Source: Arthrobacter sp. MA-N2 (GTDB lineage: Bacteria > Actinomycetota > Actinomycetes > Actinomycetales > Micrococcaceae). From it: 64,000 nt of DNA. The stretch is taken from the NCBI RefSeq assembly GCF_000517125.1, contig NZ_KI912156.1:188290-252289 (forward strand), written 5' to 3'. Position numbers and translations under genes: made by a program. Shown in pieces: positions 42,663 to 52,368 of this stretch. The notes below the pieces were generated by a model that saw nothing but the letters and a program-made list of their open reading frames with translations, made no database searches and was not told where the DNA came from. Each line of letters starts with the position of its first letter. The first letter of the stretch is position 1.

Positions 42663-44135
42663 ATGTCTGACCAGACAACCACGGGGCAACGCACTGCCTC
42701 CAGCAATGACAGCCAGCCGCACTTGGCCCGCTCGCTGAGCAACCGGCACATCCAGTTGCTTGCCATTGGCGGCGCCATCGGCACGGGCCTGTTCATGGGC
42801 TCGGGAAAGACCATCTCCGTGGCGGGGCCGTCCGTGATCTTCGTCTACATGATCATCGGCTTCATGCTGTTCTTCGTCATGCGCGCCATGGGCCAGCTCC
42901 TGCTCTCCAACTTGAACTACAAATCCTTCAGCGACTTCGCGGGCGACCTTCTCGGACCGTGGGCGGGCTTCTTCACAGGCTGGACCTACTGGTTCTGCTG
43001 GGTGGTAACCGGCGTGGCCGATGTCATCGCCATCGCCGGTTACGCCAATGAGCTCTGGCCGGGGGTACCGCTCTGGATTCCTGGCCTCGCGACCATCACC
43101 ATCCTGCTTCTGCTGAACCTCCCCACGGTGAAGGCCTTCGGCGAAACCGAATTCTGGTTCGCCCTCATCAAGATCATTGCCATCGCAGCTTTGATCATTG
43201 TCGGCATCGTGATGATTTCCACCGGATTCACGTCCGACGCCGGAGCCGCGAGCTTCACCAACCTCTGGAGCCACGGTGGCTTCTTCCCCAAGGAATTCAT
43301 GGGCTTCGTCGCCGGCTTCCAGATCGCGGTCTTTGCCTTCGTGGGAATCGAGCTGGTGGGCACTGCCGCAGCCGAGACAAAGAATCCGGAGCACAACCTG
43401 CCCCGCGCCATCAACGCCATCCCGGTCCGCGTCATGCTGTTCTACGTAGGCGCCCTCATCATCCTGATGTCCGTCATCCCCTGGACCGAGTTCAAGGCAG
43501 GCCACAGCCCCTTTATCGCCATGTTCTCGCTGGCCGGCCTGGGCATCGCAGCCACTGTGGTGAACCTCGTGGTCCTGACCTCCGCCATGTCCTCGGCCAA
43601 CTCCGGTATCTACTCGACCTCCCGCATGGTGTTCGGCCTGGCGAACGACGGCGATGCCCCCAAGGTGTTCGGCCGCCTGTCCAGCCGCAAGGTACCGCAG
43701 AACGCCCTGTTCCTGTCCTGCGTATTGCTGCTTGGCGGCGTCGCACTGCTCTACGCGGGCAAGGACATCGGGGCAGCGTTCGACATGGTCACCACAGTCT
43801 CCGCCGTCTGCTTCATGTTCGTCTGGTCGATCATCCTGGCCAGCTACCTCGTCTTCCGGAAGCGCCGGCCCCGCCTGCACGAGGGATCGAGCTTCAAAAT
43901 GCCCGGCGGCATCCCCATGGTCTGGGTGGTCTTCGCATTCTTCGCCTTCCTGGTCTGGGCGCTGACCACCCAGCCGGACACCCTCACGGCCTTGCTCGTA
44001 ACGCCCATCTGGTTCGTCATCCTCGCCGTCGCCTACGCCCTGGTCCGGAAGTCGCCGCTGCACCAGGCCCGGGTCGCTGAGTGGAAGGCCATGGCCGAAA
44101 CCGAAACGACCGCCGTCGAGACCGCCGCACGCTAA
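42663..44135 (+). CDS. Amino acid permease, CycA-like
   Basis: 490 residues, about 12 helices, APC/AAT family. It has LSNRHIQLLAIGGAIGTGLF in helix 1, SDFAGDLLGPWAGFFTGWTYW and the ELVGTAAAETKNPEHNLPRA block. It looks closest to D-serine/D-alanine/glycine (CycA) permeases, but substrate is not certain. AAGGATGA precedes the ATG and a long palindromic terminator follows. Confidence 0.85.
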   Translation: MSDQTTTGQRTASSNDSQPHLARSLSNRHIQLLAIGGAIGTGLFMGSGKTISVAGPSVIFVYMIIGFMLFFVMRAMGQLLLSNLNYKSFSDFAGDLLGPWAGFFTGWTYWFCWVVTGVADVIAIAGYANELWPGVPLWIPGLATITILLLLNLPTVKAFGETEFWFALIKIIAIAALIIVGIVMISTGFTSDAGAASFTNLWSHGGFFPKEFMGFVAGFQIAVFAFVGIELVGTAAAETKNPEHNLPRAINAIPVRVMLFYVGALIILMSVIPWTEFKAGHSPFIAMFSLAGLGIAATVVNLVVLTSAMSSANSGIYSTSRMVFGLANDGDAPKVFGRLSSRKVPQNALFLSCVLLLGGVALLYAGKDIGAAFDMVTTVSAVCFMFVWSIILASYLVFRKRRPRLHEGSSFKMPGGIPMVWVVFAFFAFLVWALTTQPDTLTALLVTPIWFVILAVAYALVRKSPLHQARVAEWKAMAETETTAVETAAR

Positions 44136-44167
44136 GACGCCCGTTCACGTTTGAGCGCCACGAACGA

Positions 44168-44205
44168 CGAACCCTCCTTCACATCATGATGTGAAGGAGG
44201 GTTCG
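44168..44205. terminator. Perfect 38-nt palindrome, probable terminator
   Basis: The palindrome starts CGAACCCTCCTTCACATCA and is perfect with no spacer. It sits 32 bases after the permease stop. There is no U-tract. Confidence 0.7.
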
Positions 44206-44223
44206 CGTTGTGGCCGTCAGATC

Positions 44224-44301
44224 TGCAGGAGGGTCGGTAAGAATCGGTCCAAAAGTGAGTGAGCGTTTGGGAAAACGGCCCCAAACGTGCAGGAGGGTCG
44301 G
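44224..44301. repeat. Second intergenic repeat family, element at 44.2 kb
   Basis: TGCAGGAGGGTCGG occurs at 44224-44237 and 44288-44301, on either side of GTGAGTGAGCG and a hairpin with arms CGTTTGGG (44264-44271) and CCCAAACG (44280-44287). Related pieces lie at 50054-50207. Confidence 0.75.
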
Positions 44302-44309
44302 CGGGGAGC

Positions 44310-45458
44310 CTAAGACTCGGCTTTGCGGTCTTCGATCAGCTTCCGCACTTGCGGGAACAACGGGTGCGACGGCGGCAGTTCCGTGATGCGCTCGACCGCC
44401 TCGGCGGCGTCCATCTCGGAGAGAATCCGGGCGAGCTCCACGGCTTCGTCGTCCGCTCCGTCGTCGAAACGCAAGGCAGCAGCCATCGCATCGAGAAGGG
44501 CAACAGGGGTGATTCCGCGCTCGGCGAGTTCCGCAGCCGGGCCGATGAACCGTTCGTGCCGGCCCAGCTTGCGCAGCGGAGCACGGCCTACCCGGGTCAC
44601 CGTGTCCGGCAAGTACGGGTTGGTGAAGCGGGACAGGATCTTCTGCACATACGCTTCCTGCTCAGCCTCGACAAATTCGTGCTTGGTCACGAGAAGCTGT
44701 TTGGTTTCTTCCAATACGGCCCGCACCCGGGCAGCAATGGAGGCGTCCGCCATGGCGTCAGAGATCTTTTCCAGGCCGGCAACATAACCGAAGTACGCGG
44801 CCGCAGCGTGGCCCGTGTTGACCGTGAACAGTTTCCGTTCGATATAGGGACCAAGCTCGTCCACTAAAGTCGCCCCCGGGATCACCGGCGCCGCCCCCGC
44901 AAACGGAGTCCGGTCGATGACCCACTCATAGAAGGTCTCCACCGTGACGTCCAGGCCCTGACCCGGCGCCTGGGTTGGGACGATCCTGTCCACCGCGGTA
45001 TTCGCAAACACCGCCACGGAGGAAAGGTCGCCAGCGGCGCCGTCCCAAGCGGCTTCCACTTCGGCATGCAGGAGGTCCGTGGCATTGATCGCGTTCTCAC
45101 ACGCCATCACCTGCAGCGGAGCCAACGACGGCGAGCGGCCGGCGATGCCCCGGGCAATCACCGGTGCAACGAACTTGAGGATATGCGGCCCCACCGCTGT
45201 GGTGACGAGGTCCGCCGTCGCGATTTCCGCGACGACGGCAGCCTCCTCCGAGCCCGAATTCAGGGCTCGGAACCCACTCACGGTCTTGACGTCGCCATTT
45301 TCGCCCACCTCGTGAACCTCGTAGGAGGATGCGGAGGCGAGCTGGCTGATCAGGGCGTCCGCGACATCGGCGAAGACCACCTCATATCCAGCTTCGTGCA
45401 GCAGCAAGCCGACGAATCCCCGCCCGATGTTCCCTGCCCCAAAATGGACTGCCTTCAC
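44310..45458 (-). CDS. mtlD: Mannitol-1-phosphate 5-dehydrogenase
   Basis: 382-residue NAD-dependent enzyme converting mannitol-1-phosphate to fructose-6-phosphate. It begins MKAVHFGAGNIGRGFVGLLL (Rossmann GAGNIGRG), and the active-site helix contains KLFTVNTGHAAAAYFGYVAG with the catalytic Lys. Its GTG overlaps the TAG of mtlA by one base, so the two are translated together. Confidence 0.95.
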   Translation of the reverse strand: MKAVHFGAGNIGRGFVGLLLHEAGYEVVFADVADALISQLASASSYEVHEVGENGDVKTVSGFRALNSGSEEAAVVAEIATADLVTTAVGPHILKFVAPVIARGIAGRSPSLAPLQVMACENAINATDLLHAEVEAAWDGAAGDLSSVAVFANTAVDRIVPTQAPGQGLDVTVETFYEWVIDRTPFAGAAPVIPGATLVDELGPYIERKLFTVNTGHAAAAYFGYVAGLEKISDAMADASIAARVRAVLEETKQLLVTKHEFVEAEQEAYVQKILSRFTNPYLPDTVTRVGRAPLRKLGRHERFIGPAAELAERGITPVALLDAMAAALRFDDGADDEAVELARILSEMDAAEAVERITELPPSHPLFPQVRKLIEDRKAES

Positions 45459-47398
45459 TATGCGTTGACCTTTCCGAACAGATCCAGCACTTCATCCACC
45501 GACGTGGCCTGCTCAAGCTGCGCCACTTGCGCCTTGTCCGTGAAGATCTTGGCGATGGAGGAGAGGATGTGGAGGTGTTCGTTATTGATGCCGGCGACGC
45601 CCACGACGAACTTGACCTGCTTGCCACCCCAGTCGATGCCCTCGGGATAGCGGATAATCGACACACCCGAGTGCATGATGTGGTTCTTGGCAGCGTTTGT
45701 GCCGTGCGGGATGGCCAGGAAGCTGCCCATGTAGGTGGACACCGATTCCTCGCGTTGGTGCATTGCGTGGACGTAGCTGATGTCCACAGCACCGCGATCC
45801 AGGAGGAGCTTGCCGGCTTCGTCGATGGCCGAGTCGCGGTCCGTCGCGGATCCTTCGAGGATCACGCTTTCGGGGAGCAGGACATCCTTGCCCCCGACGG
45901 CGGTCGCCTGGGCGGCCGGTTCGGCAGCCGCCGTCGTGCCCTCGGCGCCGGGCTCGGCGTTGCTGCTCTTGACCAACTCCACGATCTCCTCATACCGGGG
46001 ACTGTTCATGAAGTTATCCACGGAGACGTGCACGGCGCTGGCGGTTACCGGGCGGGCGCGCTCGGTCAGGTCCTGGTGCGTCACGACGACGTCGTAGGTG
46101 TCGCTGAGGTTGGCAATCGCGGAATTGGTGACCTTGACGTCCGGGAAACCGGCTGCCTTAATCTTGTTCCGCAGTACCGAGGCACCCATGGCGCTCGAGC
46201 CCATACCGGCGTCGCACGCGAACACGATGTTCTGGATAGGACGGGTCAGGACGGCAGTACCGCCGCCGGCGCCCAGCAGGCTTGAGGAAACGGAGCTCTT
46301 CTTGCCCTTGAGTTCTTCCATCTTGGACGTTGCCTGGCCCAGCGCGTCCACATCGGTGGTCTTGCTGGTTCGCAGGATGACCGAAGCGATGAGGAACGAA
46401 ACTGTGGCCGCGAGGAGCACGGACAGGCCCACGCCCACGTAGCTGTCTTTCGCTGTTGCGGCAAAGACGGCGATGATACTGCCCGGCGCTGCCGGCGAAC
46501 GCAGCCCCGCGCCCGTGACCACCAGGGTGAAGATTCCGGTCATGCCGCCTGCGATCGTGGCGAGGATGAGGATCGGCTTCATGAGAATGTACGGGAAGTA
46601 GATCTCGTGAATGCCGCCAACGAACTGGATGAGCGCGGCGCCAGGAGCGGACGCGCGTGCCAGGCCCTTGCCGAAGACCATGTAAGCGAGCAGGACACCG
46701 ACGCCGGGACCGGGGTTGGCCTCGAGCAGGAACAGGATGGACTTGCCGTTTTGCAGCGCTTGTTCGGTGCCGAGCGGCGTGAGGATGCCGTGGTTGACGG
46801 CGTTGTTCAGGAAGAGGACCTTGGCTGGCTCGATGAAGATGCTGGTCAGCGGCAAGAGGCCGTTGTGGACGAGGAATTCGACGACGGCGCTCGCGCCGTC
46901 GCTGAAAGCCTTCACCACCGGGCCGATCACCAACATGCCGAAGATGGCCAAGGCGGCACCGACGATGCCCGCGGAGAAGTTGTCGATCAGCATCTCGAAG
47001 CCCGGCTTGACCCGGCCTTCCCATACCTTGTCGAGCTTCTTCATGATCCAGGCCGTGAGCGGGCCCATGATCATGGCGCCGATGAACATGGGGATGTCCG
47101 TACCAACAATCACGCCCATCGTGGCGACGGCTCCCACCACGCCGCCGCGGATGCCGTGAACCGCTCGGCCGCCGGTGTAGCCAATCAGGAGCGGCAACAG
47201 GTACGTAATCATCGGAGCCACAAGTTTGGCGAGGTCCGCGTTGGGCAAGAACCCTGCCGGGATGAACAGGGCGGTGATGATGCCCCATGCAATAAAGGCG
47301 CCGATGTTGGGCATGATCATGCCGGACAGGAACGTTCCGAACTTTTGGACACCAAGGCGCACGCTGGTGCGCGGTTTCGCAACTGACACTGTTGCCAT
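45458..47398 (-). CDS. mtlA: PTS mannitol-specific EIICBA
   Basis: 646 residues carrying all three PTS modules. The membrane IIC part begins GVQKFGTFLSGMIMPNIGAF and includes GYTGGRAVHGIRGGVVGAVA. IIB has the phosphocysteine in IVFACDAGMGSSAMGASVLR. The C-terminal IIA has the phosphohistidine region SFLAIPHGTNAAKNHIM. ATG 47398 has AGGAA upstream. It takes phosphate from EI and HPr; EI (ptsI) is the divergent gene beyond the TetR regulator, while HPr is not in the window. Confidence 0.95.
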   Translation of the reverse strand: MATVSVAKPRTSVRLGVQKFGTFLSGMIMPNIGAFIAWGIITALFIPAGFLPNADLAKLVAPMITYLLPLLIGYTGGRAVHGIRGGVVGAVATMGVIVGTDIPMFIGAMIMGPLTAWIMKKLDKVWEGRVKPGFEMLIDNFSAGIVGAALAIFGMLVIGPVVKAFSDGASAVVEFLVHNGLLPLTSIFIEPAKVLFLNNAVNHGILTPLGTEQALQNGKSILFLLEANPGPGVGVLLAYMVFGKGLARASAPGAALIQFVGGIHEIYFPYILMKPILILATIAGGMTGIFTLVVTGAGLRSPAAPGSIIAVFAATAKDSYVGVGLSVLLAATVSFLIASVILRTSKTTDVDALGQATSKMEELKGKKSSVSSSLLGAGGGTAVLTRPIQNIVFACDAGMGSSAMGASVLRNKIKAAGFPDVKVTNSAIANLSDTYDVVVTHQDLTERARPVTASAVHVSVDNFMNSPRYEEIVELVKSSNAEPGAEGTTAAAEPAAQATAVGGKDVLLPESVILEGSATDRDSAIDEAGKLLLDRGAVDISYVHAMHQREESVSTYMGSFLAIPHGTNAAKNHIMHSGVSIIRYPEGIDWGGKQVKFVVGVAGINNEHLHILSSIAKIFTDKAQVAQLEQATSVDEVLDLFGKVNA

Positions 47399-47466
47399 CT
47401 GTGAATTCCTAACGTGAGCCCCACAGCAGTGCGGGGTCAGTCGATATCTATAGAAGAAAGACAGCT

Positions 47467-48189
47467 CTAGGAGCTGCTGGAGATTCGGTGAAGCCATTCA
47501 AGGAAAAGCTTCAGCTCCGAACTGGATAGCTGGTCTGAATGCGAGGCTTGGAGTGCAGCATTCAGCGCGATTGCCGCAACAACAACGGAGGACTTACCGG
47601 AGTCGTCTGCTGCGGCGCCACGGGCTGTTTCCGTGGACACGGCGAAAATCATGGAATCCCGGGTCATGGTGGAGAGCTCGAGGTTCCGGTCTTCCAGGGG
47701 TTCTGCAATGAGCATGAGCGTGACACCAACGTTGGCTGCCAGGATGCTCCTTGCTGCCTCCCGCGGGGGCACGTTGATCTGTCCGGCAATGGCCGCCTTG
47801 CTCAGCATTTCCTCCAAAAGCGACTCGGCATCAGCCACGATGGCCGGCCTGCTTTCCGGACGGATGTTGCCGAACATCACCAAGTAGAGGTGCGGTTGGG
47901 TCAGCCCGAACTGGACGTGGTTGTCCCACATCCGTTTGACGTCCTCCAAGGGTTCCCCAGAGGGCGAGAAGTCCCGCTCTCCCGCTACGTACTCCTCGAA
48001 GCCGGCTGCAACGACGGCGTCGAACAGCCCTTCTTTGTCGCCGAAGTGGTGGTAGAGCGTGGGCGCCGTGACGCCGGCGAGTTTGGTGATTTGGCGCGTA
48101 GAGACCGGTGACCCGTCCGAGCTCGCCAGCAACTCGGCAGCTGCACGGAGCAGCCGAGTTTTGGGCGGAAGCTGGTCATCGAAACTCAT
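47467..48189 (-). CDS. TetR-family regulator, probably of mannitol/PTS genes
   Basis: 240 residues. HTH: SPVSTRQITKLAGVTAPTLYHHFGDKEGLFDA. The long helical C-domain ends with a Ser-rich stretch. It lies 68 bases upstream of mtlA on the same strand and divergent from ptsI, with a palindrome between, so control of both transcripts is likely. Mannitol operons more often have MtlR; a TetR here is less usual. Confidence 0.85.
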   Translation of the reverse strand: MSFDDQLPPKTRLLRAAAELLASSDGSPVSTRQITKLAGVTAPTLYHHFGDKEGLFDAVVAAGFEEYVAGERDFSPSGEPLEDVKRMWDNHVQFGLTQPHLYLVMFGNIRPESRPAIVADAESLLEEMLSKAAIAGQINVPPREAARSILAANVGVTLMLIAEPLEDRNLELSTMTRDSMIFAVSTETARGAAADDSGKSSVVVAAIALNAALQASHSDQLSSSELKLFLEWLHRISSSS

Positions 48190-48207
48190 AGCCGCTACCC
48201 TAGCACC

Positions 48208-48222
48208 TATAGCAATGCTATA
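48208..48222. promoter_or_regulatory. Probable TetR operator between mannitol operon and ptsI
   Basis: TATAGCA-A-TGCTATA is a 7-1-7 palindrome located 19 bases upstream of the TetR ATG in the 117-base divergent gap. Confidence 0.6.
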
Positions 48223-48306
48223 TGAAGTGAATCACAGTAGATTTGTTCGGAACTCGAGGCGCCGTAGCCGGCGGGTCCGATCCGAGAGCAGGAACAGAGG
48301 ATTTCA

Positions 48307-49995
48307 GTGCAGAATTTCCAAGGAGTAGGCGTCAGCCCCGGCCGCGTCATTGGCACTGTCCGCCAGATGCCCAAGCCAGTCAGCGAACCGCCGTCGGGAG
48401 AGCAGCTAGCCTCTTCCACCACCGCGGAAGAGGCTGTCGCGCGACTGAAAACGGCAGCCCAGTCAGTCCACGACGAACTCAAAGCACGGGCGGACAAGGC
48501 CAGCGGTGACGGCAAGGCCGTGCTCGAAGCCACCGCACTGATGGCCAAGGACACCATGCTCCTGAAGTCGGCCACCAAGCTCATCAACAACAACGGCAGC
48601 TCCGCCGAACGCGCCATCTGGGAAGCCGGCGCATCCGTGTCGGAAATGCTCCACAACCTGGGCGGGTACATGGCCGAACGAGCCACCGACGTCCTGGACG
48701 TCCGCGCGCGGATCGTCGCCGAACTTCGCGGCGTCCCCGCCCCGGGGATCCCGGCGTCGGACACTCCCTTCATCCTGGTGGCCGAAGACCTGGCCCCCGC
48801 CGACACCGCAACGCTGGACCCCGCCGTCGTGACAGCACTGGTCACCTCTGGCGGCGGACCGCAGTCCCATACGGCGATCATCGCGCGCTCGCTCGGGCTG
48901 CCCGCCGTCGTCGCCGCGCGCGGAGTGGACGAAATCCCGGACGGCGCCGAAGTCTTCGTCGATGGCGCAGCGGGCTCCCTCGCCCTCGAACCGTCCCCCG
49001 AACAGCGTGAAGCCGCCCGCGCGTGGCTCGAAAATGCCGCCACTCTGGCGGTTTTTGACGGAAACGGCACGACGGCGGACGGCCACCTGGTACCGCTTCT
49101 CGCCAATGTGGGCGGGGCCAAGGACGCTGCCGCGGCCGCCGCGCTAGGCGCCCAGGGCGTGGGCCTGTTCCGCACCGAATTCTGCTTCCTGGAACGCGAC
49201 ACCGAGCCGACCGTACTCGAACAGGCTGCCGCATACCGGGGCGTTTTCGACGCCTTCCCGGGCAAGAAGGTTGTGCTCCGGACCCTTGACGCCGGTGCCG
49301 ACAAACCACTCCCCTTCCTTACCGACGCTACTGAACCCAACCCGGCCCTCGGCGTGCGCGGCTACCGCACCGACTTCACCACACCCGGCGTTTTGGAACG
49401 CCAACTCGAGGCCATCGCCATCGCGGCCCGCGAATCGGAGGCCGAGGTGTGGGTCATGGCGCCCATGATCTCGACGCCGGCCGAAGCCGCGCGCTTTGCC
49501 GCACTGTGCGGCGCCGCGGGAATCAAGACACCCGGCGTCATGGTGGAAGTCCCTTCTGCGGCACTGACCGCGGCTTCGGTCCTGCGCCACGTAGGCTTCG
49601 CATCCTTGGGCACCAACGACCTCACGCAGTACGCCATGGCCGCCGACCGGCAACTCGGGCCCCTCGCCGAACTCAATACCCCGTGGCAGCCTGCCGTCCT
49701 GCGTCTCGTGCAGCTGACGGTTGCCGGGTCGGCGGAAGAAGGCAACAACAAACCCGTGGGCGTCTGCGGTGAAGCGGCCGCGGACCCGGCCCTCGCCGTC
49801 GTGCTTGTTGGCCTGGGCGTGTCCACACTGTCCATGACCGCGCGGTCGCTTGCCGCCGTCGGAACCGTGCTCAAAACGGTGACCCTGGAACAGGCGCAGG
49901 AGCTGGCCCGGCTGGCGCTCAGCGCACCGGATGCGCTCGACGCAAAGGCCTGGGTCCGCGCCAAGCTGCCGATCCTCGAGGAACTCGGGCTCTGA
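48307..49995 (+). CDS. ptsI: PTS phosphoenolpyruvate-protein phosphotransferase (Enzyme I)
   Basis: 562-residue cytosolic EI, which transfers phosphate from PEP to HPr. It starts with the QNFQGVGVSPGRVIGTV domain. The active-site histidine lies in SGGGPQSHTAIIARSLGLP, and the PEP-binding barrel has GVGLFRTEFCFLERDTEPT, RTLDAGADKPLPFL and VGVCGEAAADP. GTG start with AGAGGA upstream. Confidence 0.95.
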   Translation: MQNFQGVGVSPGRVIGTVRQMPKPVSEPPSGEQLASSTTAEEAVARLKTAAQSVHDELKARADKASGDGKAVLEATALMAKDTMLLKSATKLINNNGSSAERAIWEAGASVSEMLHNLGGYMAERATDVLDVRARIVAELRGVPAPGIPASDTPFILVAEDLAPADTATLDPAVVTALVTSGGGPQSHTAIIARSLGLPAVVAARGVDEIPDGAEVFVDGAAGSLALEPSPEQREAARAWLENAATLAVFDGNGTTADGHLVPLLANVGGAKDAAAAAALGAQGVGLFRTEFCFLERDTEPTVLEQAAAYRGVFDAFPGKKVVLRTLDAGADKPLPFLTDATEPNPALGVRGYRTDFTTPGVLERQLEAIAIAARESEAEVWVMAPMISTPAEAARFAALCGAAGIKTPGVMVEVPSAALTAASVLRHVGFASLGTNDLTQYAMAADRQLGPLAELNTPWQPAVLRLVQLTVAGSAEEGNNKPVGVCGEAAADPALAVVLVGLGVSTLSMTARSLAAVGTVLKTVTLEQAQELARLALSAPDALDAKAWVRAKLPILEELGL

Positions 49996-50053
49996 CAGCA
50001 TTTTTCGCCCATGACGCTTGGCGCGGCGAAGGGCGGCGTCGTCACCCGATCCT

Positions 50054-50207
50054 CGCTCACGTATGACGGCCCCCAGCCAAACCCTCCTGCAGAAACAGGA
50101 CCAGCCGAAAAGGCGCGCTTGTGCAGATCGCAGGAGCGTCCCGCCGATTCGGCTCATATCCGAGCGAGCGTCCGCGATTTTGGCCATATAAGTGAGCGGG
50201 CGTCCCG
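50054..50207. repeat. Second intergenic repeat family, element at 50.1 kb
   Basis: ACCCTCCTGCA (50081-50091) is the reverse complement of part of the 14-mer repeat at 44.2 kb. GCAGGAGCGTC (50130-50140), GAGCGAGCGTCC (50162-50173) and GTGAGCGGGCGTCC (50192-50205) are related modules. They lie between convergent ptsI and an acyl-CoA dehydrogenase, and no gene is seen in these 230 bases. Confidence 0.55.
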
Positions 50208-50226
50208 GGGGGCGCGGGGGTGGCGC

Positions 50227-51474
50227 TCAGGCGAAGGCGGAGATACCCGTGATGGAGCGTCCGATAATCAAGGCTTGGACCGTCTCCGTGCCTTCATAGG
50301 TATGGATGCCCTCTATGTCGGCGAAGTGCCGGGCCACGCGGTTGGCCAACAGGATTCCGTTGCCGCCCAGCAGGTCCCGCGCATTCGAAGCAACGCTTCG
50401 GGCGGTGCGGGTGCATGTGAACTTCGCGAGCGCCGCCTGCGCTGGGGTCAGGACGCCTTCTTCGTCCAGCCGGGTCATCTGCATGACCATGAGCTGCATG
50501 GTCGCTAGCTCGGAATGCATCCGGGCAAGTCGCTCCTGCACAATCTGCGAGGCAGCCAAAGGGCGGCCGAACTGCTGGCGCTGGCCCGCGTACTGCACCG
50601 CCGTCTCGTAGCAGGCCGTGGCATGCCCGACGGCGGACCAAGCCACTCCCAGCCGGGTCGCCAAGAGGACGCGGGCCGTGTCCTTGAAGCTCCGGGCACC
50701 CGGCAGGACATTTTCCATCGGCACAAAGACGTTCTCAAGCCGGATGTGCGCCTGCCAGATCGCCCGGAGGGAGAGCTTGCCGTCAATGGTCGTGGCGGAA
50801 TAGCCCGGAGAATCCTGCGGAACGAGGTAGCCATGTACCTGTCCGTCGTCGCCACGGGCCCACACGACCGTCAGCCCGCCGATCGAACCGTTGCCGATCC
50901 ACTTCTTTTCGCCGTTGAGCACATAACCACCCTCGACGGCCGCCGCAGTCGTCTCGAGTCCTACCGAATCAGAGCCGTGCGCCGGTTCAGTCAGGGCGAA
51001 GGCGCCGTATTCTTCGGCTCGGGCTAGCGAGGAAAGCCATTGGGCCTGCTGCTCCGGGGAACCGCATTCAGCCACCGAACGCAAAGCCAGACCGCCCTGG
51101 ACGGCAACCACGGTACCCATGGAGCCGTCGCCGCGGCTCAGTTCCATGGTGACCAGCCCGGCAGCGGTCTTGCTCATGGCCGGAAAGCCGTCCACGTCGA
51201 TTCCGTCGCGTAGCAGGTCGAGCTCGCCCAGGCGTTTCACAAGGTGCAGCGGGTACTCCGCGCGCTCCCAGTACCCGGCGATCACAGGAAGGACTTCGTC
51301 TTGGACGAAGGTCCGGGCGCGGTCCCAGTAGGCCCGATCCTCGTCGCTGACGTCCTTGAAGACGGCGGCGGGATCCGGATCCAGCGCGCCGCCCAGGACA
51401 TACCCGGGCTCCATGGTGCCCGCCGGGAAAACGGCATCGAGTTCTTCGGAAGTGCTCTCGGACGTCGTGGTCAT
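50227..51474 (-). CDS. Acyl-CoA dehydrogenase, glutaryl-CoA-dehydrogenase-like
   Basis: 415 residues, full ACAD fold: the N-terminal helical domain, the FAD/substrate segment YGAFALTEPAHGSDSVGLET, KKWIGNGSIGGLTVVWARGD, QQFGRPLAASQIVQERLARM, then LLGGNGILLANRVARHFADI and YEGTETVQALIIGRSITG. The Glu in HTYEGTE is the usual base of glutaryl-CoA and isobutyryl-type enzymes. ATG 51474 has GAGGAA upstream. Confidence 0.9.
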   Translation of the reverse strand: MTTTSESTSEELDAVFPAGTMEPGYVLGGALDPDPAAVFKDVSDEDRAYWDRARTFVQDEVLPVIAGYWERAEYPLHLVKRLGELDLLRDGIDVDGFPAMSKTAAGLVTMELSRGDGSMGTVVAVQGGLALRSVAECGSPEQQAQWLSSLARAEEYGAFALTEPAHGSDSVGLETTAAAVEGGYVLNGEKKWIGNGSIGGLTVVWARGDDGQVHGYLVPQDSPGYSATTIDGKLSLRAIWQAHIRLENVFVPMENVLPGARSFKDTARVLLATRLGVAWSAVGHATACYETAVQYAGQRQQFGRPLAASQIVQERLARMHSELATMQLMVMQMTRLDEEGVLTPAQAALAKFTCTRTARSVASNARDLLGGNGILLANRVARHFADIEGIHTYEGTETVQALIIGRSITGISAFA

Positions 51475-51570
51475 GGGTGGTTCCTCACTCAGGGTTGCGT
51501 TCTCCGCTCCCAGCATGCGCTGACACTGAGTTTCATGTCAAGGAACTGCGTACCACGCCCGCGCCGAAAG

Positions 51571-52320
51571 TCAGGTCAGGGCGTCCCGGACCGCTTGAAG
51601 GATCTGTTCTTTGCCTGCACCCGGATCCAGTACCGTAACCACGACGGCGGGGCGGCCACTTTCCGCGGGGGGCCCGCCAAGCCCTTCGCCGGCCGAGAGC
51701 TGGCCGAAGGTATCGGCCAAAGCTCCCAATTCACGCCCGAGCCGGACGGCCAACCCTTGGGCTTCGGCTTCCCACGCATCACGCTCGACGCGCTCGCCTT
51801 GTTCCCCACCAGCAGCAATTGCCCGCAACCATCCGCGCAGGACGCTGTTATGCACAGCAACCACGGCTGCAGCGAAGGCCACGGCGGTAACCTCCCGGCT
51901 CTCCCCCACGGGCAGGGCAGACAAGAGGTGGTTCCGGAAGGCGCGCTGATAGCGATGCGTCATGACGAGCTCGCGGTCTCGAAGAGCGGGTACCTGATGC
52001 AGAAGTTCGTAGCGGGCGAGGGAGGTCTTCCGATTGCCCACATGGTGGCCAAAGACCAAGAGCGCCGCATCCACAACGGGACGAAACGGATCCGCCGTCG
52101 AGCGAAGAAGCAACTCCTGGACGTTGGCGAGAATACGGTCGTGGTCCGCGAACACGACATCCTCTTTGGAGCCGAACTTCCGGAAGAACGTACTGCGGCT
52201 CATGCCGGTTGCTTCAGCGAGATCATCCACGGATGTCGCCTCGTACCCTTGCCGCACCAGCAGCTCGATTGCCGTAGCGACGGCTGTGCCCGGATCCGGA
52301 ACGGCTGGGTAATTGACCAT
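51571..52320 (-). CDS. TetR-family transcriptional regulator
   Basis: 249 residues. HTH: QGYEATSVDDLAEATGMSRSTFFRKFGSKEDVVF. The C-terminal part is Ala/Gly-rich and may bind an acyl-CoA or similar ligand. It precedes the acyl-CoA dehydrogenase on the same strand (97 bases between), so it may control that gene. Divergent from the excisionase-like gene by about 48 bases. Confidence 0.83.
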   Translation of the reverse strand: MVNYPAVPDPGTAVATAIELLVRQGYEATSVDDLAEATGMSRSTFFRKFGSKEDVVFADHDRILANVQELLLRSTADPFRPVVDAALLVFGHHVGNRKTSLARYELLHQVPALRDRELVMTHRYQRAFRNHLLSALPVGESREVTAVAFAAAVVAVHNSVLRGWLRAIAAGGEQGERVERDAWEAEAQGLAVRLGRELGALADTFGQLSAGEGLGGPPAESGRPAVVVTVLDPGAGKEQILQAVRDALT

Positions 52321-52368
52321 AGGCGTGAATCTAACATGACAGAGGAGGCATACAGCTAGGCTTCTGCC

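Noticed and set aside
42597..44063. 488-residue minus-strand frame opposite the permease
   Set aside because: Gly/Asp/Glu/His-rich, typical antisense of a membrane protein gene.
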